64,000 nt of DNA from Herbaspirillum sp. WKF16 (GCF_028993615.1 NZ_CP118632.1:868001-932000), one strand, 5' to 3'. Positions 8,791-19,196 are shown, numbered from the stretch's first letter. Numbers and translations: made by a program. Notes: generated by a model not told the origin, from the sequence alone.

Positions 8791-9060
8791 TTACGCCTTC
8801 GAGACTGCAGTCTTCGAACCGACGGAACCGAACTTCTGGCGGAACTTCTCAACGCGGCCGGCGGTGTCGACGATCTTGTGCTTGCCGGTGTAGAACGGGT
8901 GCGATTCCGACGAGACTTCGATCTTCACCAGCGGGTATTGCTTGCCTTCGAATTCGCCGGTTTCGCGGGTGCCGATGGTCGAGCGGGTGATGAACTTGAA
9001 ATCGTTCGACACGTCGTGGAACAGGATTTCGCGGTATTCGGGGTGGATGCCTTCTTTCAT
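8791..9060 (-). CDS. rpmE2: Ribosomal protein bL31, zinc-independent (type B) form
   Basis: A structural protein of the 50S subunit, 89 residues. It contains no cysteine, so it lacks the CxxC zinc ribbon of the C+ form, and it has the type-B signature start [16 protein letters not shown] and the longer inserted middle. In many bacteria this paralogue replaces the zinc form under zinc starvation; when it is the only copy it is constitutive. No Zur box was recognised upstream, which fits constitutive use. The ATG at 9060 is standard for the family; the 12 extra codons upstream are not. It follows rho in the same direction behind rho's own terminator. Confidence 0.96.
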   Translation of the reverse strand: MKEGIHPEYREILFHDVSNDFKFITRSTIGTRETGEFEGKQYPLVKIEVSSESHPFYTGKHKIVDTAGRVEKFRQKFGSVGSKTAVSKA

Positions 9061-9281
9061 TTTCTGCCTTTGCGTAGTTTGGTAGCCAATCGCCACTTCG
9101 TCGGTCGCACTGCTTCTTGACCCGATTGATGATCACTTGCCGGTTTGGAAAAGTCCAAAATTATACAGTCAAATCAGGGGCTTGGGTCAAGCTGGCCAGC
9201 CGCCGGGCGCGGCCTTCGTGGTTTTTGCGCCGCGGCCGCGCATTTGTTGTCGGCCAGGCAAGCATGGGCGGGGTATGGGCG

Positions 9282-9316
9282 AAAAAAAACGGCATGCGCT
9301 GCGCATGCCGTTTTTT
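9282..9316 (-). terminator. Terminator after rho
   Basis: Ten-base arms CGGCATGCGC (9290-9299) and GCGCATGCCG (9301-9310) are flanked by eight A on the left and six T on the right. It can stop rho transcripts on the minus strand and also reads as bidirectional. Confidence 0.88.
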
Positions 9317-9337
9317 GTTCGCCTTGCATGGGGGTAA

Positions 9338-10600
9338 TCAGTTGCCCCGACGCATCATGTCGAAGAACTCGGCGTTGTTCTTGGTGGACTTCATCTTGTC
9401 GAGGATGAATTCCATCGCCTCGATCTCGTCCATGTCGTACATCAGCTTGCGCAGCACCCAGATCTTTTGCAGCTGGTCGGGCTTGATCAGCAGTTCCTCG
9501 CGGCGGGTGCCGGACTTGGAGAGGTTGATGGCCGGGTAGACGCGCTTCTCGGCCAGGCGGCGCTCCAGGTGCACTTCCATGTTGCCGGTGCCCTTGAATT
9601 CTTCGTAGATCACGTCGTCCATGCGCGAACCGGTTTCGATCAGCGCGGTGGCGATGATGGTCAGCGAGCCGCCTTCTTCCACGTTGCGGGCGGCGCCGAA
9701 GAAGCGCTTGGGGCGCTGCAGCGCGTTGGCGTCCACACCGCCGGTCAGCACCTTGCCGGAGGCCGGGATCACGGTGTTGTAGGCGCGCGCCAGGCGGGTG
9801 ATGGAGTCCAGCAGGATCACCACGTCCTTCTTCATTTCGACCAGGCGCTTGGCCTTTTCCAGCACCATTTCAGCGACCTGCACGTGGCGCGTGGCCGGTT
9901 CGTCGAAGGTCGATGCCACGACCTCGCCGCGCACCGAGCGCTGCATTTCGGTCACTTCTTCCGGACGTTCGTCGATCAGCAGGACGATCATCACGGTATC
10001 GGGATGGTTGGTGGTGATGGCGTGCGCGATGTGCTGCAGCATCACCGACTTGCCGGACTTGGGCGACGCCACCAGCAGGCCGCGCTGGCCGCGTCCGACC
10101 GGGGCGATCAGGTCGATGATGCGGCCGGTGATGTTCTCCTCGCCGCGCATGTCGCGTTCCAGCTGCAGCAGCTTGTTGGGGTGCAGCGGGGTGAGGTTCT
10201 CGAACAGGATGCGGTGCTTGGAAGCCTCCGGCGGTTCGCCGTTGACCTTGTCGACCTTGACCAGGGCGAAATAGCGCTCGCCGTCCTTGGGCGTGCGCAC
10301 TTCGCCTTCGATGGAGTCGCCGGTGTGCAGGTTGAAGCGGCGGATCTGCGAAGGCGAAATATAAATGTCGTCGGTGGACGCCATGTAGCTGGCGTCGGGC
10401 GAGCGCAGGAAGCCGAAGCCGTCAGGCAACACTTCGAGGGCGCCATCGCCGAAAATCTGTTCTCCTGATTTTGCGCGCTTCTTCAGGATGGCAAACATGA
10501 GTTCCTGTTTGCGCAGGCGCGCAGCGTTCTCGATGTCCAGGCTGATTGCCATTTCCAGCAATGCAGAGACGTGCAACGCTTTTAGTTCTGATAAGTGCAT
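9338..10600 (-). CDS. rho: Transcription termination factor Rho
   Basis: Hexameric RNA-dependent ATPase that ends untranslated transcripts; 420 residues, the normal compact length. The N-terminal helix bundle (1-45) and the RNA-binding cold-shock-like domain with GFGFLRSP (about 60-68) are followed by the ATPase core: Walker A SPKSGKS near 179-185, Walker [11 protein letters not shown] near 261-270, and the Q/R-loop region GGVDANAL. All the key parts are present. The ATG complementary to 10598-10600 is the family start. It lies 132 bases downstream of trxA on the same strand, a pairing common in betaproteobacteria, and is followed by a strong intrinsic terminator. Confidence 0.98.
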   Translation of the reverse strand: MHLSELKALHVSALLEMAISLDIENAARLRKQELMFAILKKRAKSGEQIFGDGALEVLPDGFGFLRSPDASYMASTDDIYISPSQIRRFNLHTGDSIEGEVRTPKDGERYFALVKVDKVNGEPPEASKHRILFENLTPLHPNKLLQLERDMRGEENITGRIIDLIAPVGRGQRGLLVASPKSGKSVMLQHIAHAITTNHPDTVMIVLLIDERPEEVTEMQRSVRGEVVASTFDEPATRHVQVAEMVLEKAKRLVEMKKDVVILLDSITRLARAYNTVIPASGKVLTGGVDANALQRPKRFFGAARNVEEGGSLTIIATALIETGSRMDDVIYEEFKGTGNMEVHLERRLAEKRVYPAINLSKSGTRREELLIKPDQLQKIWVLRKLMYDMDEIEAMEFILDKMKSTKNNAEFFDMMRRGN

Positions 10601-10732
10601 ATGAGTGTCCCAGGACGGGAAAAATTAAGGTGGGGGAGGGAGTTGCGTGGTGTGCGTCTAAGAATGCGCCTGAAGCGGATGCGTTTCAGGCGAACGGCGG
10701 CGCGGGCGCGCCGCCGTCGGATGCCAATACTA

Positions 10733-11059
10733 TCAGATGTTGCTGTCGATGAACGAAGTCAGCTGGCCCTTGGCCAGGGCGCCCACTTTCTGCGCGGCGG
10801 CCGCGCCGTTCTTGAACAGGATCAGGGTCGGGATGCCGCGGATGCCGAACTTGGCCGGAATGGCCTGGTTGGAGTCCACGTCCAGCTTGGCGATCTGCAG
10901 CTTGCCTTCGTATTCCTTGGCGACTTCTTCCAGGATCGGGGCGATCGCCTTGCAGGGACCGCACCATTCGGCCCAGAAATCGACCAGGACGGGTTTGTCG
11001 GACTTCAGCACATCGGCTTCGAAGGAGGCGTCAGAGATATGTTTGATGTTTTCGCTCAT
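10733..11059 (-). CDS. trxA: Thioredoxin 1
   Basis: Small cytoplasmic dithiol reductant of 108 residues, the normal length. The active site WCGPC lies in [10 protein letters not shown] (about 29-38) and the cis-proline is in GIRGIPTL (about 71-78). It reduces ribonucleotide reductase, PAPS reductase and other targets with thioredoxin reductase. The ATG at 11059 has a good ribosome-binding site (GAGGATCTGCC before it on the minus strand) and gives family length, rather than the 12-codon extension. TATACT complementary to 11081-11086 is a likely -10 element. It is followed by rho in the same direction and divergent from addB. Confidence 0.98.
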   Translation of the reverse strand: MSENIKHISDASFEADVLKSDKPVLVDFWAEWCGPCKAIAPILEEVAKEYEGKLQIAKLDVDSNQAIPAKFGIRGIPTLILFKNGAAAAQKVGALAKGQLTSFIDSNI

Positions 11060-11495
11060 GGCAGATCCTCGGTATGAGGGAGTATAAGTAGTCAATTAGC
11101 GCCGTGGATAAATACCGTTTGCCTGGCGTTAGCCATCAACGCTTCCGGAGTTGCTGAATGTACGTGGAGTCGTTGCGCGCCGATTCAAGTTGTTTTTGAA
11201 GCGCGACAGGGGTAAGCGGCGGGGTACGGAGGCAATCATAACCGATTTTCGGCAAAAGTGTGGACGCGCTCCGGACGGTGTTGCCAGCCGTCCTCAGCTG
11301 GCGGTCCGCGCCGCGCGGGCAGGCTGCTGGCGGGTTTGCGCAGGCGCCGCCGGAAAAAGCCCGGAGCGCGCCGCGCCGCTGGCATACTATGTCCTGCAGT
11401 TTGCCGGCCGTGGCGATTGAGAAAATCTGTCGGGCCGAGAGAAAAATACAATCGCCGCCGCGCCTTGCGAGCGGCATCCGATATCCAGAGAACGC
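11060..11495. other. Divergent promoter region between trxA and addB
   Basis: On the minus strand TATACT (complement of 11081-11086) is a plausible -10 for trxA. On the plus strand TACAAT (11447-11452), 43 bases before the addB ATG, is a plausible -10. Several short open frames cross the region but none is credible. No operator was recognised. Confidence 0.4.
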
Positions 11496-14249
11496 ATGCC
11501 GTTAGCGACCGTACCGATCCCGCCTTCCCCCGATTTCTGGCAGCAGGCCGTGCGGCTGTTGCTCAGGGAGGGCCAGCCGCTGGGCGACGCCCTGGCGGCG
11601 CAGGACGGCGGCGCGCTCGATTTTTCCGGCTGCCAGCTGCTGGTGCCGGCTTTTTCCCATGCGCAGAACTTCAAGGCCGCGCTGACGCGCGAGCTGCGCC
11701 GCCCTTATCTTGCGCCCCGCATCAACACGCCCTCCGGCCTATTGGCCATGCAACCGCCGGGCGAGCAGCCTGCGCCGCCCGAGAGCGAGCGCCTGATGCA
11801 GCTGTACGCGCAGTTGCGCGAGCACGGCTGGCTCAAGAAAATGTTTTCCGCGCGCCGCAACGCCGACCTGCTGCCGCTGGCGCATACGCTCCTGACGCTG
11901 TCTGACGAGCTGACCATGGCGCTGCTGCCCGAGATCCGCACCGGCGCCGAGCCCGGCGAGCGCTGGCGCCAGGCGCTGGCGCAACTGCTGGAGCCGCTGG
12001 CGCCGTCGGCGCACGGCATGCTGTCCGACGAGGCGCAACTGGTGTGGCAGGTGTGGAAGGGGCAGCTCGACGCCAGCGACCGCATTGCCCAGCGTTTCGA
12101 GGCCATGCTGGAACTGGCCGGGTGCGCAGCCATGCCGCTGATCTGGATCAGCCCCACCGCGCCTGAGCCGCTGGACGCCGCCTTCCTGGCGGCCTGGGCC
12201 GAGCGCCAGCCGGTGCGCGTGCTGATGCTCGACTGGAGCCGCGCGGCGCTGGCGCCCCTGCATCCGCTCTACCTGGGCGCCTGGAACGAGCTGGCGCTGG
12301 ACGAAGAAGGCCCGCCGCCGGCCTTGCCCGATACCGTCGCCGGGAACGTCGCGGCGCCTCCCGCCTTGCCGGCATTGTGCCCGGCGGGAGACCTGGAAAG
12401 CGCCGCCGTGCAGGGCGCCCAGGTGGTGTTGCGCTGGCTGCAGCAAGGCAAGGACGAGATCGCCGTGGTGGCGCAGGACCGCGTCACCGCGCGCCGCCTG
12501 CGCGCCCTGCTGGAGCGCGCCCAGGTGGCGGTGGCCGACGAGACCGGCTGGAAGCTCTCCACCACGCGCGCCGCCGCGGCGCTGGCGGCCTGGAACGAGC
12601 TGGTGTCCTCGCGCGGCGAGACCGGCGCCTTGCTGGACTTGCTGAAGTCGCCGTTCGCCTTCGCCGGCGACCAGGGCAAGGCCGACCGCGTGATGCGCAT
12701 CGAGGCGCGCCTGCGCCGCGCCAACATCGCCGGCGACTGGGGCCCGTTGCAGAACGCCTTTGCCGAGGCCGCCGACCCGGGCGACCTCGGCTGGATTGCC
12801 GCGCTGGCCCGTCAGGCCGCGCAATTCACCGGGCGCAAGACGCTGGCGGCCTGGTGCCGCGCCGAGCGCGCGATGTTCGCGGCGCTGGACATGGAGGCGG
12901 CATTGCGGGCCGACGTCGCCGGCGCGCAATGCCTGCTGCTGCTCGATGAGATCGCCGCCGAGCAGGACGGCGGACTGGCGGACGAATTCTCTTTCCCCGA
13001 ATGGCGCGCGCTGCTCAACCTGCGCCTGGACGCCACTTCCTATATGCCGCCCATCAGCGACCGGCGCGTCGTCATGCTGCCGCTCAACGGTGCGCGCATG
13101 CGGCGCTTCGACGCGGTGCTGGTGATCGGCGCCGACGCCGCCCACCTGCCATCGCCGCCGCAGGAGACGCTGTTCTTCTCCAACGCCGTGCGGCGCGAGC
13201 TGGGCCTGGCCACGCGCGCCACTCGCCAGCGCCAGCAACTGCGCGACCTGGCCGAACTGCTGTGCGTGAACGACGAGGTCGTGCTGTGCTGGCAGACGCT
13301 GCAGGACGGCGAGCCCAATCCGGTCAGCCCCTGGCTGCAGCGCCTGGAGCTGAAGCTGGCGCAGGACGGCTTGCCGCCGCTGCGCGAAATCCGCTTGCCG
13401 CCGCCGCCCAGGATGCTGCAGGCGCAGCCCTCGGCGATGCCGGCGCCGGCCGCGCCGACGCTGCTGCCGGAGAGGTTGTCGTCGAGCTCCTTCGGCAGTT
13501 TCCTGGCCTGCCCGTATCAGTTCTTCGCCCAGCGCATGCTGCGCGTGGCGGTGATGGACGAGCTCTCCGACATGCCCGAGAAGCGCGACTACGGCAGCTG
13601 GCTGCACGAGATCCTGACGCGCTACCACGAGCATGCGCGCGACCAGGCTACGCCGCAGGCCGCGCGCCGCGCGCTGCTGGAGACGATCTCGGCCGAGGTG
13701 TTCAATCGCGAGATGAACCAGCACCCCGCCGCGCTGGCGTTCTACGCGCGCTGGCAGAAGGTGATGCCGGCCTACCTGCTGTGGGCCAATGAGCGCGAGG
13801 CGCAGGGCTGGCATTTCGAGTTCGGGGAGGAGGCGGGTTCGCACATGCTGGCGTGGGACGGCGGCGCCATCGAACTGTACGGCCGCCTCGACCGCGTCGA
13901 CCGCAACGACGCCGGCGAGCGCGCGCTGCTGGACTACAAGACGCGCGCGCTGGCCAGCCTGAAACAAAAGGTCCGCGACGAGGATGATCACCAGCTGGCC
14001 TTCTATGGCCTGCTGGACGACGGCCGGCTCGACGCCGCGCACTACGTGGCGCTGGAGCTGGGCGCCGACAGGAAGACCGGCGACGCCCCCGCCCCCGATT
14101 TCGCACACAGGCAACAAATGCTCAAGCAACAGATCTCCACTACCATGCACGCCGTGGCGCAGGGCGCGGCCTTGCCCGCCAACGGCATCGAATCGGTATG
14201 CCAGTACTGCGATATGCGCGGCCTGTGTCGCAAGGGAGCGTGGCTGTGA
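11496..14249 (+). CDS. addB: AddB-like exonuclease subunit (PD-(D/E)XK, Fe-S type)
   Basis: Second subunit of the AddAB helicase-nuclease, which resects double-strand breaks for RecA loading. It has 917 residues. The N-terminal helicase-like part has no Walker A GKS/GKT, so it is an inactivated, RecC-like helicase fold, as known for proteobacterial AddB. The C-terminal RecB-family nuclease starts near LSSSSFGSFLACPYQF (about 661-676) and has GRLDRVD and the catalytic LLDYKT (about 794-815). The cysteine in ACPYQF plus the CQYCDMRGLC cluster (about 902-911) form the Fe-S staple typical of AddB. The ATG at 11496 begins the family sequence. Its stop overlaps the addA GTG start. Confidence 0.93.
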   Translation: MPLATVPIPPSPDFWQQAVRLLLREGQPLGDALAAQDGGALDFSGCQLLVPAFSHAQNFKAALTRELRRPYLAPRINTPSGLLAMQPPGEQPAPPESERLMQLYAQLREHGWLKKMFSARRNADLLPLAHTLLTLSDELTMALLPEIRTGAEPGERWRQALAQLLEPLAPSAHGMLSDEAQLVWQVWKGQLDASDRIAQRFEAMLELAGCAAMPLIWISPTAPEPLDAAFLAAWAERQPVRVLMLDWSRAALAPLHPLYLGAWNELALDEEGPPPALPDTVAGNVAAPPALPALCPAGDLESAAVQGAQVVLRWLQQGKDEIAVVAQDRVTARRLRALLERAQVAVADETGWKLSTTRAAAALAAWNELVSSRGETGALLDLLKSPFAFAGDQGKADRVMRIEARLRRANIAGDWGPLQNAFAEAADPGDLGWIAALARQAAQFTGRKTLAAWCRAERAMFAALDMEAALRADVAGAQCLLLLDEIAAEQDGGLADEFSFPEWRALLNLRLDATSYMPPISDRRVVMLPLNGARMRRFDAVLVIGADAAHLPSPPQETLFFSNAVRRELGLATRATRQRQQLRDLAELLCVNDEVVLCWQTLQDGEPNPVSPWLQRLELKLAQDGLPPLREIRLPPPPRMLQAQPSAMPAPAAPTLLPERLSSSSFGSFLACPYQFFAQRMLRVAVMDELSDMPEKRDYGSWLHEILTRYHEHARDQATPQAARRALLETISAEVFNREMNQHPAALAFYARWQKVMPAYLLWANEREAQGWHFEFGEEAGSHMLAWDGGAIELYGRLDRVDRNDAGERALLDYKTRALASLKQKVRDEDDHQLAFYGLLDDGRLDAAHYVALELGADRKTGDAPAPDFAHRQQMLKQQISTTMHAVAQGAALPANGIESVCQYCDMRGLCRKGAWL

Positions 14250-17200
14250 GCGAGAAGATCCAGCCCGCCGCCTACGAGGTCGACGGCGTGCCGGTCGAGG
14301 CGGCGGTGTTTACGCGCGCGGCCTGCGATCCGCGCCACTCGGTGGTGGTCGAAGCCTGCGCCGGCAGCGGCAAGACCTGGCTGCTGGTGGCACGCATGCT
14401 GCGCCTGCTGCTGGCCGGCGCCCAGGCCAGCGAACTGCTGGCGATCACCTTCACCCGCAAGGCGGCGCAGGAAATGCGCGAGCGCCTGATGGAGCTGCTG
14501 CATGAACTGGCGCTGGCCGATGACGACGGCGCCGCGGCGCTGCTGCGCGAACGCGGCGTGGCCGAGCCCGATCTGGAACGCCTGATGCCGGCCGCGCGCG
14601 GCTTGTACGAGCGCATCCTGTCGTCCGAGCAGAGCCTGGCGATCGACACCTTCCACAGCTGGTTCGCACGCCTGCTGCAGATTGCGCCGCTGGCCGCCGG
14701 CGTGCCGCACGGCTATGCGCTGACCGAGAAGAACGGCGAGCTGCTGGACGAAGCCTATCGGCGCTTCATGCAGCACCTGCGCGCACCCAAGGGGGAGAAG
14801 CCGAAGGCGGCGCTGCTGGAACTCTATGAGCTGGTCGGCGACTTCAATGCGCGCAACCTGCTCGATGCCTTCATCGACAAGCGCGCGGAGTGGTGGGCTT
14901 CGACCCGCGATGACGGCGACGACGCCGACGACGTCGAGCAGCCCACGCCGCTGCTGTGGCTGGAAAAACTATGCGGCGACGACGCCCGCCTGGACGCGCG
15001 GCTCTCGCTGTGGGACGAGCCCGCGCTGTGCGGGCGCATCTCGCAGCTGGCGGTGCTGCTGGGGCAGGGCGGCGCGGCCAACAAGGCGCGCGCCATGGCG
15101 ATCGAGAGCGCGCTCTCGGCCGGCGCCGCGCTGGAAAACTTCGATGCGCTGCATGCGCAGTTCTTCGACGACAAGGACAAGGCGCGCAAGAACGGTAAGG
15201 TCAAGTCGCTGCTGGCCGCGCTGCAGAAGCATTTCGACTCTGCCGGCGAAGAGGCGGCGCTGCAATGCTTCGAGGAGGAGTTCAACGCCGTCGGCGAGGC
15301 GCTCAGGAGGCTGCAACTGCGCAGCAAGGAAAAGCTGGTGATGCAGCTGAACCGCGCGCTGTTTCGCGCCGGCCGCGCCTACCTGGATTTCTACCAGGAA
15401 GTGAAATCCGAGCAGCGCGTGTTCGACTTCGCCGACCTCGAGTGGCAGGCCTACCGCCTGTTGAACGACGAGGCCAGCGCCGCCTACCTGCAAACACGCC
15501 TGGACTCGCGCTACAAGCACATCCTGCTGGACGAGTTCCAGGACACCAACCCGCTGCAGTGGAGCATCGTGCGCTCCTGGCTGCGCGCCTACGGCGACGA
15601 CGCCGCGCAGCCCACGGTGTTCGTGGTGGGCGACCCGAAGCAATCGATCTACCGCTTCCGCCGCGCCGAGCCGCGCGTGTTCATGGCCGCGCGCGACATG
15701 CTGCGCGCGCAGGGCGCGGCCGTGCTGCGCGCCAACCAGACGCGCCGCAACGCCAGCGCCGTGGTCGAGGTGCTGAACCGCTCCTTCGTCAAGGGCGGCA
15801 ACGCGCTGTTCGCACCGCAGACCACGCTGGGCATGCAGGGCGGCGAAGTCTGGCGGCTGCCGCTGGCCAAGGTGGCCGAGCCCGAGCCGGAGGATGAAGC
15901 GCAAGAGGCGGCGGGGGCGGAGTCGGAGCCGGTGATAGCCTGGCGCAACCCGCTGACCACGCCGCGCGCGGAGGAAGAAGACGCGCGCCGCAGGCTGGAA
16001 GGCGAGGCGCTGGCCCAGGCGCTGCTCAAGGCCGGCCGCGAGCTGCAGGTGGCCGACGGCCGGGGCGCGCGCGCCATGCGCTGGAGCGACGTCATGCTGC
16101 TGGTCAGGAAGCGTACCCACCTGGCCGCCTACGAGAGCGCGCTGCGCGCGGCCGGCATTCCCTTCGTCTCCGACAAGCGCGGCGGCCTGCTGGAGTCGCT
16201 GGAGATCGCCGACCTGATCGCGCTGCTGACCTTCCTGATCACCCCCAACGACACCCGCGCGCTGGCGCATGTATTGAAGAGTCCGATCATCGGCGCCTCC
16301 GACGATGACCTGATCCAGATCGCGCGGCGCGAGGGAGAGGGCGCCGGCCACTGGTGGTGGCGCATGCAGGCGATGCAGCGCGAAGGCGCGGCGTCGGCTG
16401 CGATCGTGCGCGCGGTGCAGCTGCTGGAGCGCTGGCTGCAGGCCGCGCCGCACCTGCCCGTACACGACCTGCTGGACCGCATATTGCACCAGGGCGAGCT
16501 GGTGGTGCGCTACGCGCAGAACGCCTCGCCGCTCACGCGCAGCCAGGCGCTGGGCAACATCGCCGCCTTCGTCGAGCTGTCGCTGAACATGGATGCAGGC
16601 CGCTATCCCAGCCTGCCCAAATTCATCGACGCCTTGCGCATCCTGCAGCGCAGCGCCGGCGGCGACGCGCCCGACGAGGCCAGCGTGGACGCCGCCGCCG
16701 ATGCGGTGCGCATCCTGACCGTGCACAGCGCCAAGGGGCTGGAGGCGCCGGTGGTGGCGATCCTCGACGCCAACCACAGCGACTCGGTGGACGATAACGT
16801 CGGCGTGCTGTGCGAGTGGCCGCAGGACCAGGATGCGCCCACGCATTTCTCCGCCTTCGGCCGCCGCAGCGAGCGCGGCCAGGCGCGCGCCTTCCTGTTC
16901 GACGCCGAGGAGCGCTTCCGCCAGCAGGAAGACTGGAACCTGCTGTACGTTGCGCTCACGCGCGCCAAGCAATTGCTGCTGGTGTCCGGCGTGGCCGGCA
17001 CCCGCGGCGCCGGCGAGGGCGGCGTGCAGGAGGGCAGCTGGTACCAGCGCCTGTTCGCAGCCGATGCGCCGGTGCGCGAGATCGATGCCGAGGCGGTCGC
17101 AGGTGCGGACGCGGCGGCGCCGGAGCAGGCCTTCGCGCTGCCCCTGTTCGAGCCGCGCCCGATGCCGCCCTCGCTGTTCGGGATGGCGGGCGAAGCGGCC

Positions 17201-17701
17201 GACGATGCGCCCATCGCGATCGCCGCGGACGGCACGCTGGCCGCCGATGCGGGCAGCGCGGCCATCGACGAGGGCGTGGCGCTGCATGCCTTGCTGGAGC
17301 GCCTGACCCATACGCCGCAATGGCCGCCGCGGCTGCCCGCGGCGCCGGCATTGGCGCGCTGGCTGGGCATTTCGGCGGAGCTGGCGCAGACCGTGCGCGC
17401 GCAGGCGCGCCGGGTGCTGGAGCGGCCCGAGCTGGAGCGCTTCTTCAATCCCGCGCTGCACCGCTGGGCGCGCAACGAGATGGAGATCGTCTCGCCGTCC
17501 GGCGTGCTGCGTTGCGACCGCGTGGTGATGTTCGACGACGAGGCCTGGATCCTCGACTACAAGCGGCGCCTGCTCGACAGCGAACGCGCCGATTACGCCG
17601 CGCAGCTGGAACGCTATCGCGAGGCGTTGTTGTCGGTCTTTTCTGACAAGCGAATCAGGTCTGCACTGATTACCGCCGACGGCGCGCTGACTGAACATTG
17701 A
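14246..17701 (+). CDS. addA: AddA-like UvrD/RecB helicase-nuclease
   Basis: Motor subunit of AddAB, 1151 residues, a superfamily-1A 3'-5' helicase with a C-terminal nuclease. Walker A AGSGKT is at 39-44, followed by the ITFTRKAAQEMRERL motif, motif II LLDEFQDTNPLQW (about 427-439), motif III VGDPKQSIYRFR, and motif V/VI blocks ILTVHSAKGLEAPVV and LLYVALTRAKQ. The nuclease end has CDRVVM and the catalytic ILDYKRR (about 1100-1106). The GTG at 14246 is chosen: it sits in a GTGA overlap with the addB stop and has AAGGGAG upstream. A frame extension to 14198 would overlap addB further. The pair replaces RecBCD in this lineage and is next to trxA-rho. Confidence 0.94.
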   Translation: MSEKIQPAAYEVDGVPVEAAVFTRAACDPRHSVVVEACAGSGKTWLLVARMLRLLLAGAQASELLAITFTRKAAQEMRERLMELLHELALADDDGAAALLRERGVAEPDLERLMPAARGLYERILSSEQSLAIDTFHSWFARLLQIAPLAAGVPHGYALTEKNGELLDEAYRRFMQHLRAPKGEKPKAALLELYELVGDFNARNLLDAFIDKRAEWWASTRDDGDDADDVEQPTPLLWLEKLCGDDARLDARLSLWDEPALCGRISQLAVLLGQGGAANKARAMAIESALSAGAALENFDALHAQFFDDKDKARKNGKVKSLLAALQKHFDSAGEEAALQCFEEEFNAVGEALRRLQLRSKEKLVMQLNRALFRAGRAYLDFYQEVKSEQRVFDFADLEWQAYRLLNDEASAAYLQTRLDSRYKHILLDEFQDTNPLQWSIVRSWLRAYGDDAAQPTVFVVGDPKQSIYRFRRAEPRVFMAARDMLRAQGAAVLRANQTRRNASAVVEVLNRSFVKGGNALFAPQTTLGMQGGEVWRLPLAKVAEPEPEDEAQEAAGAESEPVIAWRNPLTTPRAEEEDARRRLEGEALAQALLKAGRELQVADGRGARAMRWSDVMLLVRKRTHLAAYESALRAAGIPFVSDKRGGLLESLEIADLIALLTFLITPNDTRALAHVLKSPIIGASDDDLIQIARREGEGAGHWWWRMQAMQREGAASAAIVRAVQLLERWLQAAPHLPVHDLLDRILHQGELVVRYAQNASPLTRSQALGNIAAFVELSLNMDAGRYPSLPKFIDALRILQRSAGGDAPDEASVDAAADAVRILTVHSAKGLEAPVVAILDANHSDSVDDNVGVLCEWPQDQDAPTHFSAFGRRSERGQARAFLFDAEERFRQQEDWNLLYVALTRAKQLLLVSGVAGTRGAGEGGVQEGSWYQRLFAADAPVREIDAEAVAGADAAAPEQAFALPLFEPRPMPPSLFGMAGEAADDAPIAIAADGTLAADAGSAAIDEGVALHALLERLTHTPQWPPRLPAAPALARWLGISAELAQTVRAQARRVLERPELERFFNPALHRWARNEMEIVSPSGVLRCDRVVMFDDEAWILDYKRRLLDSERADYAAQLERYREALLSVFSDKRIRSALITADGALTEH

Positions 17702-17987
17702 GGCACCAAAAACTCTTGAACCCGGACTCAATGCGCTGCGGATAAATTCCCAAATCGAAAAACACCAAAGCAAGGAAAGCAATTATTCCGTTGTAATATA
17801 AAAAAGATCATCGCGACGAGCAGCATCATCGGTCAGCCATCATCGGACTGCACCGCCATCATCGGGCAAGCATCCATCGACATGTCGAACGGCTTACCGG
17901 CGCTCACGCGATCCGCGCAGTGCAGGCAGCGGCTTGTCCGCCGCGGCGCGCGGTTTCAACAATCCGATTCTTTGTTCAGGAGGAGAT

Positions 17988-19196
17988 ATGGAGTGGGCTC
18001 TTCCGTCGTTCACCCTCGCACAGACGCTGCAATGGAATGCCCTGCTGGTATTCGGCGGACTGCTGCTGTTCGGGCTGATCGCGGGTTACATCGTTTCCAA
18101 GTCGCCCTGGGTGCCGCGCATCACGGGTTATCTGCTGGTCGGCTTCGTGCTTGGCGCCGGCGGCCTCAACCTGCTTTCGGGCGAGGTGCTCAAGGTCACC
18201 AACGTGTTTGCCGACATCGCCGTGGCGCTGGTGGTCTACCAGCTCGGGCGCTATGTCGACATCGGCTGGCTGCGCCGCGAGAAGTGGCTGCTGATCACCG
18301 TGGGCACGTCGGCGGTGTTGTGCTTTGCCTTCGTCAGCATCGCCCTGAGCTGGTTCGGATCCGACAATGTCATGGCGCTCCTGGGCGGCGTGATGGCGAT
18401 CGCCACGGCGCCAGCCGTGGTGCTGGTGGTGTTGCGCGACCTCAAGGCCGAAGGCCAGGTCACGCGGCGGCTGGCTGCCATGACGGCGCTCAACAACTTC
18501 GTCGCCGTGCTGGCCGCCTACGCGCTGCTGCCGGTGATCGCGCATGAGGCCGGCACGCCGGTCTCGACGCTGATCCAGCACACCCTGTATTCGCTGTTCG
18601 GCTCGGCCATCCTGGCCTACCTCACTTATTGGCTGATGATGCCGCTGGCGCGCCTCCTGGGCCGCGAAGGCAGCTCGCAGTTCGTGCTGGTGATCTCGGT
18701 GATCGCGCTGGCCATCGGCGTGGCGCACGCGCTGCACCTGCCGGTGATGCTGACCATGCTGATCTTCGCCATCCTGTCGAAGAACCTGGATCGCCAGTTC
18801 GACCTGATGGAGCTCGAATTCGGCGTCGCCAACGAGCTGTTCATCGTGATGCTGTTCGTCACCGTGGGCGCGTCGATGCGCCTGTCGGACCTGACCGTGC
18901 TTGGCTTCTCGGTGCTGATCCTGGTGGCCGCGCGCTTCCTGGCCATGGGCATCGGTGTGTTCCTGTTCGCGCGTTTTGCGCGCATGAACTGGCGCCAGGC
19001 CGGACTGCTGACATTGGGAACCCTGCCCATGACCGAGGTCGGGGTGGGGCTGATGCAAACGGTGTCGTCGCTGTACCCGCACACCACCGCCAACGTGCTG
19101 CCGTTGCTGGCAGGCGCCATGGTGGTGCTGGAGTTCATGGGACCGGTGGCGACCCAGTTTGCGCTGATCAAATCCGGAGAGAGTGGACGCGAATGA
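17988..19196 (+). CDS. CPA2-family cation:proton antiporter (Kef-like, no RCK domain)
   Basis: A 402-residue inner-membrane protein with about twelve hydrophobic segments, related to KefB/KefC and other monovalent-cation/proton antiporters of the CPA2 group. The two discontinuous-helix regions are visible around GYLLVGFVLGAGGLNLL and LTLGTLPMTEVGVGLM. Unlike KefC (about 600 residues) it ends right after the membrane domain and lacks the NAD-binding RCK/TrkA-N regulatory domain. A very strong ribosome-binding site, CAGGAGGAGAT (17977-17987), fixes the ATG at 17988. The stop overlaps the next ATG (ATGA at 19193-19196), so it is translationally coupled to the YbdK-like enzyme. K+ or Na+ as substrate cannot be decided from the sequence. 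Confidence 0.86.
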   Translation: MEWALPSFTLAQTLQWNALLVFGGLLLFGLIAGYIVSKSPWVPRITGYLLVGFVLGAGGLNLLSGEVLKVTNVFADIAVALVVYQLGRYVDIGWLRREKWLLITVGTSAVLCFAFVSIALSWFGSDNVMALLGGVMAIATAPAVVLVVLRDLKAEGQVTRRLAAMTALNNFVAVLAAYALLPVIAHEAGTPVSTLIQHTLYSLFGSAILAYLTYWLMMPLARLLGREGSSQFVLVISVIALAIGVAHALHLPVMLTMLIFAILSKNLDRQFDLMELEFGVANELFIVMLFVTVGASMRLSDLTVLGFSVLILVAARFLAMGIGVFLFARFARMNWRQAGLLTLGTLPMTEVGVGLMQTVSSLYPHTTANVLPLLAGAMVVLEFMGPVATQFALIKSGESGRE

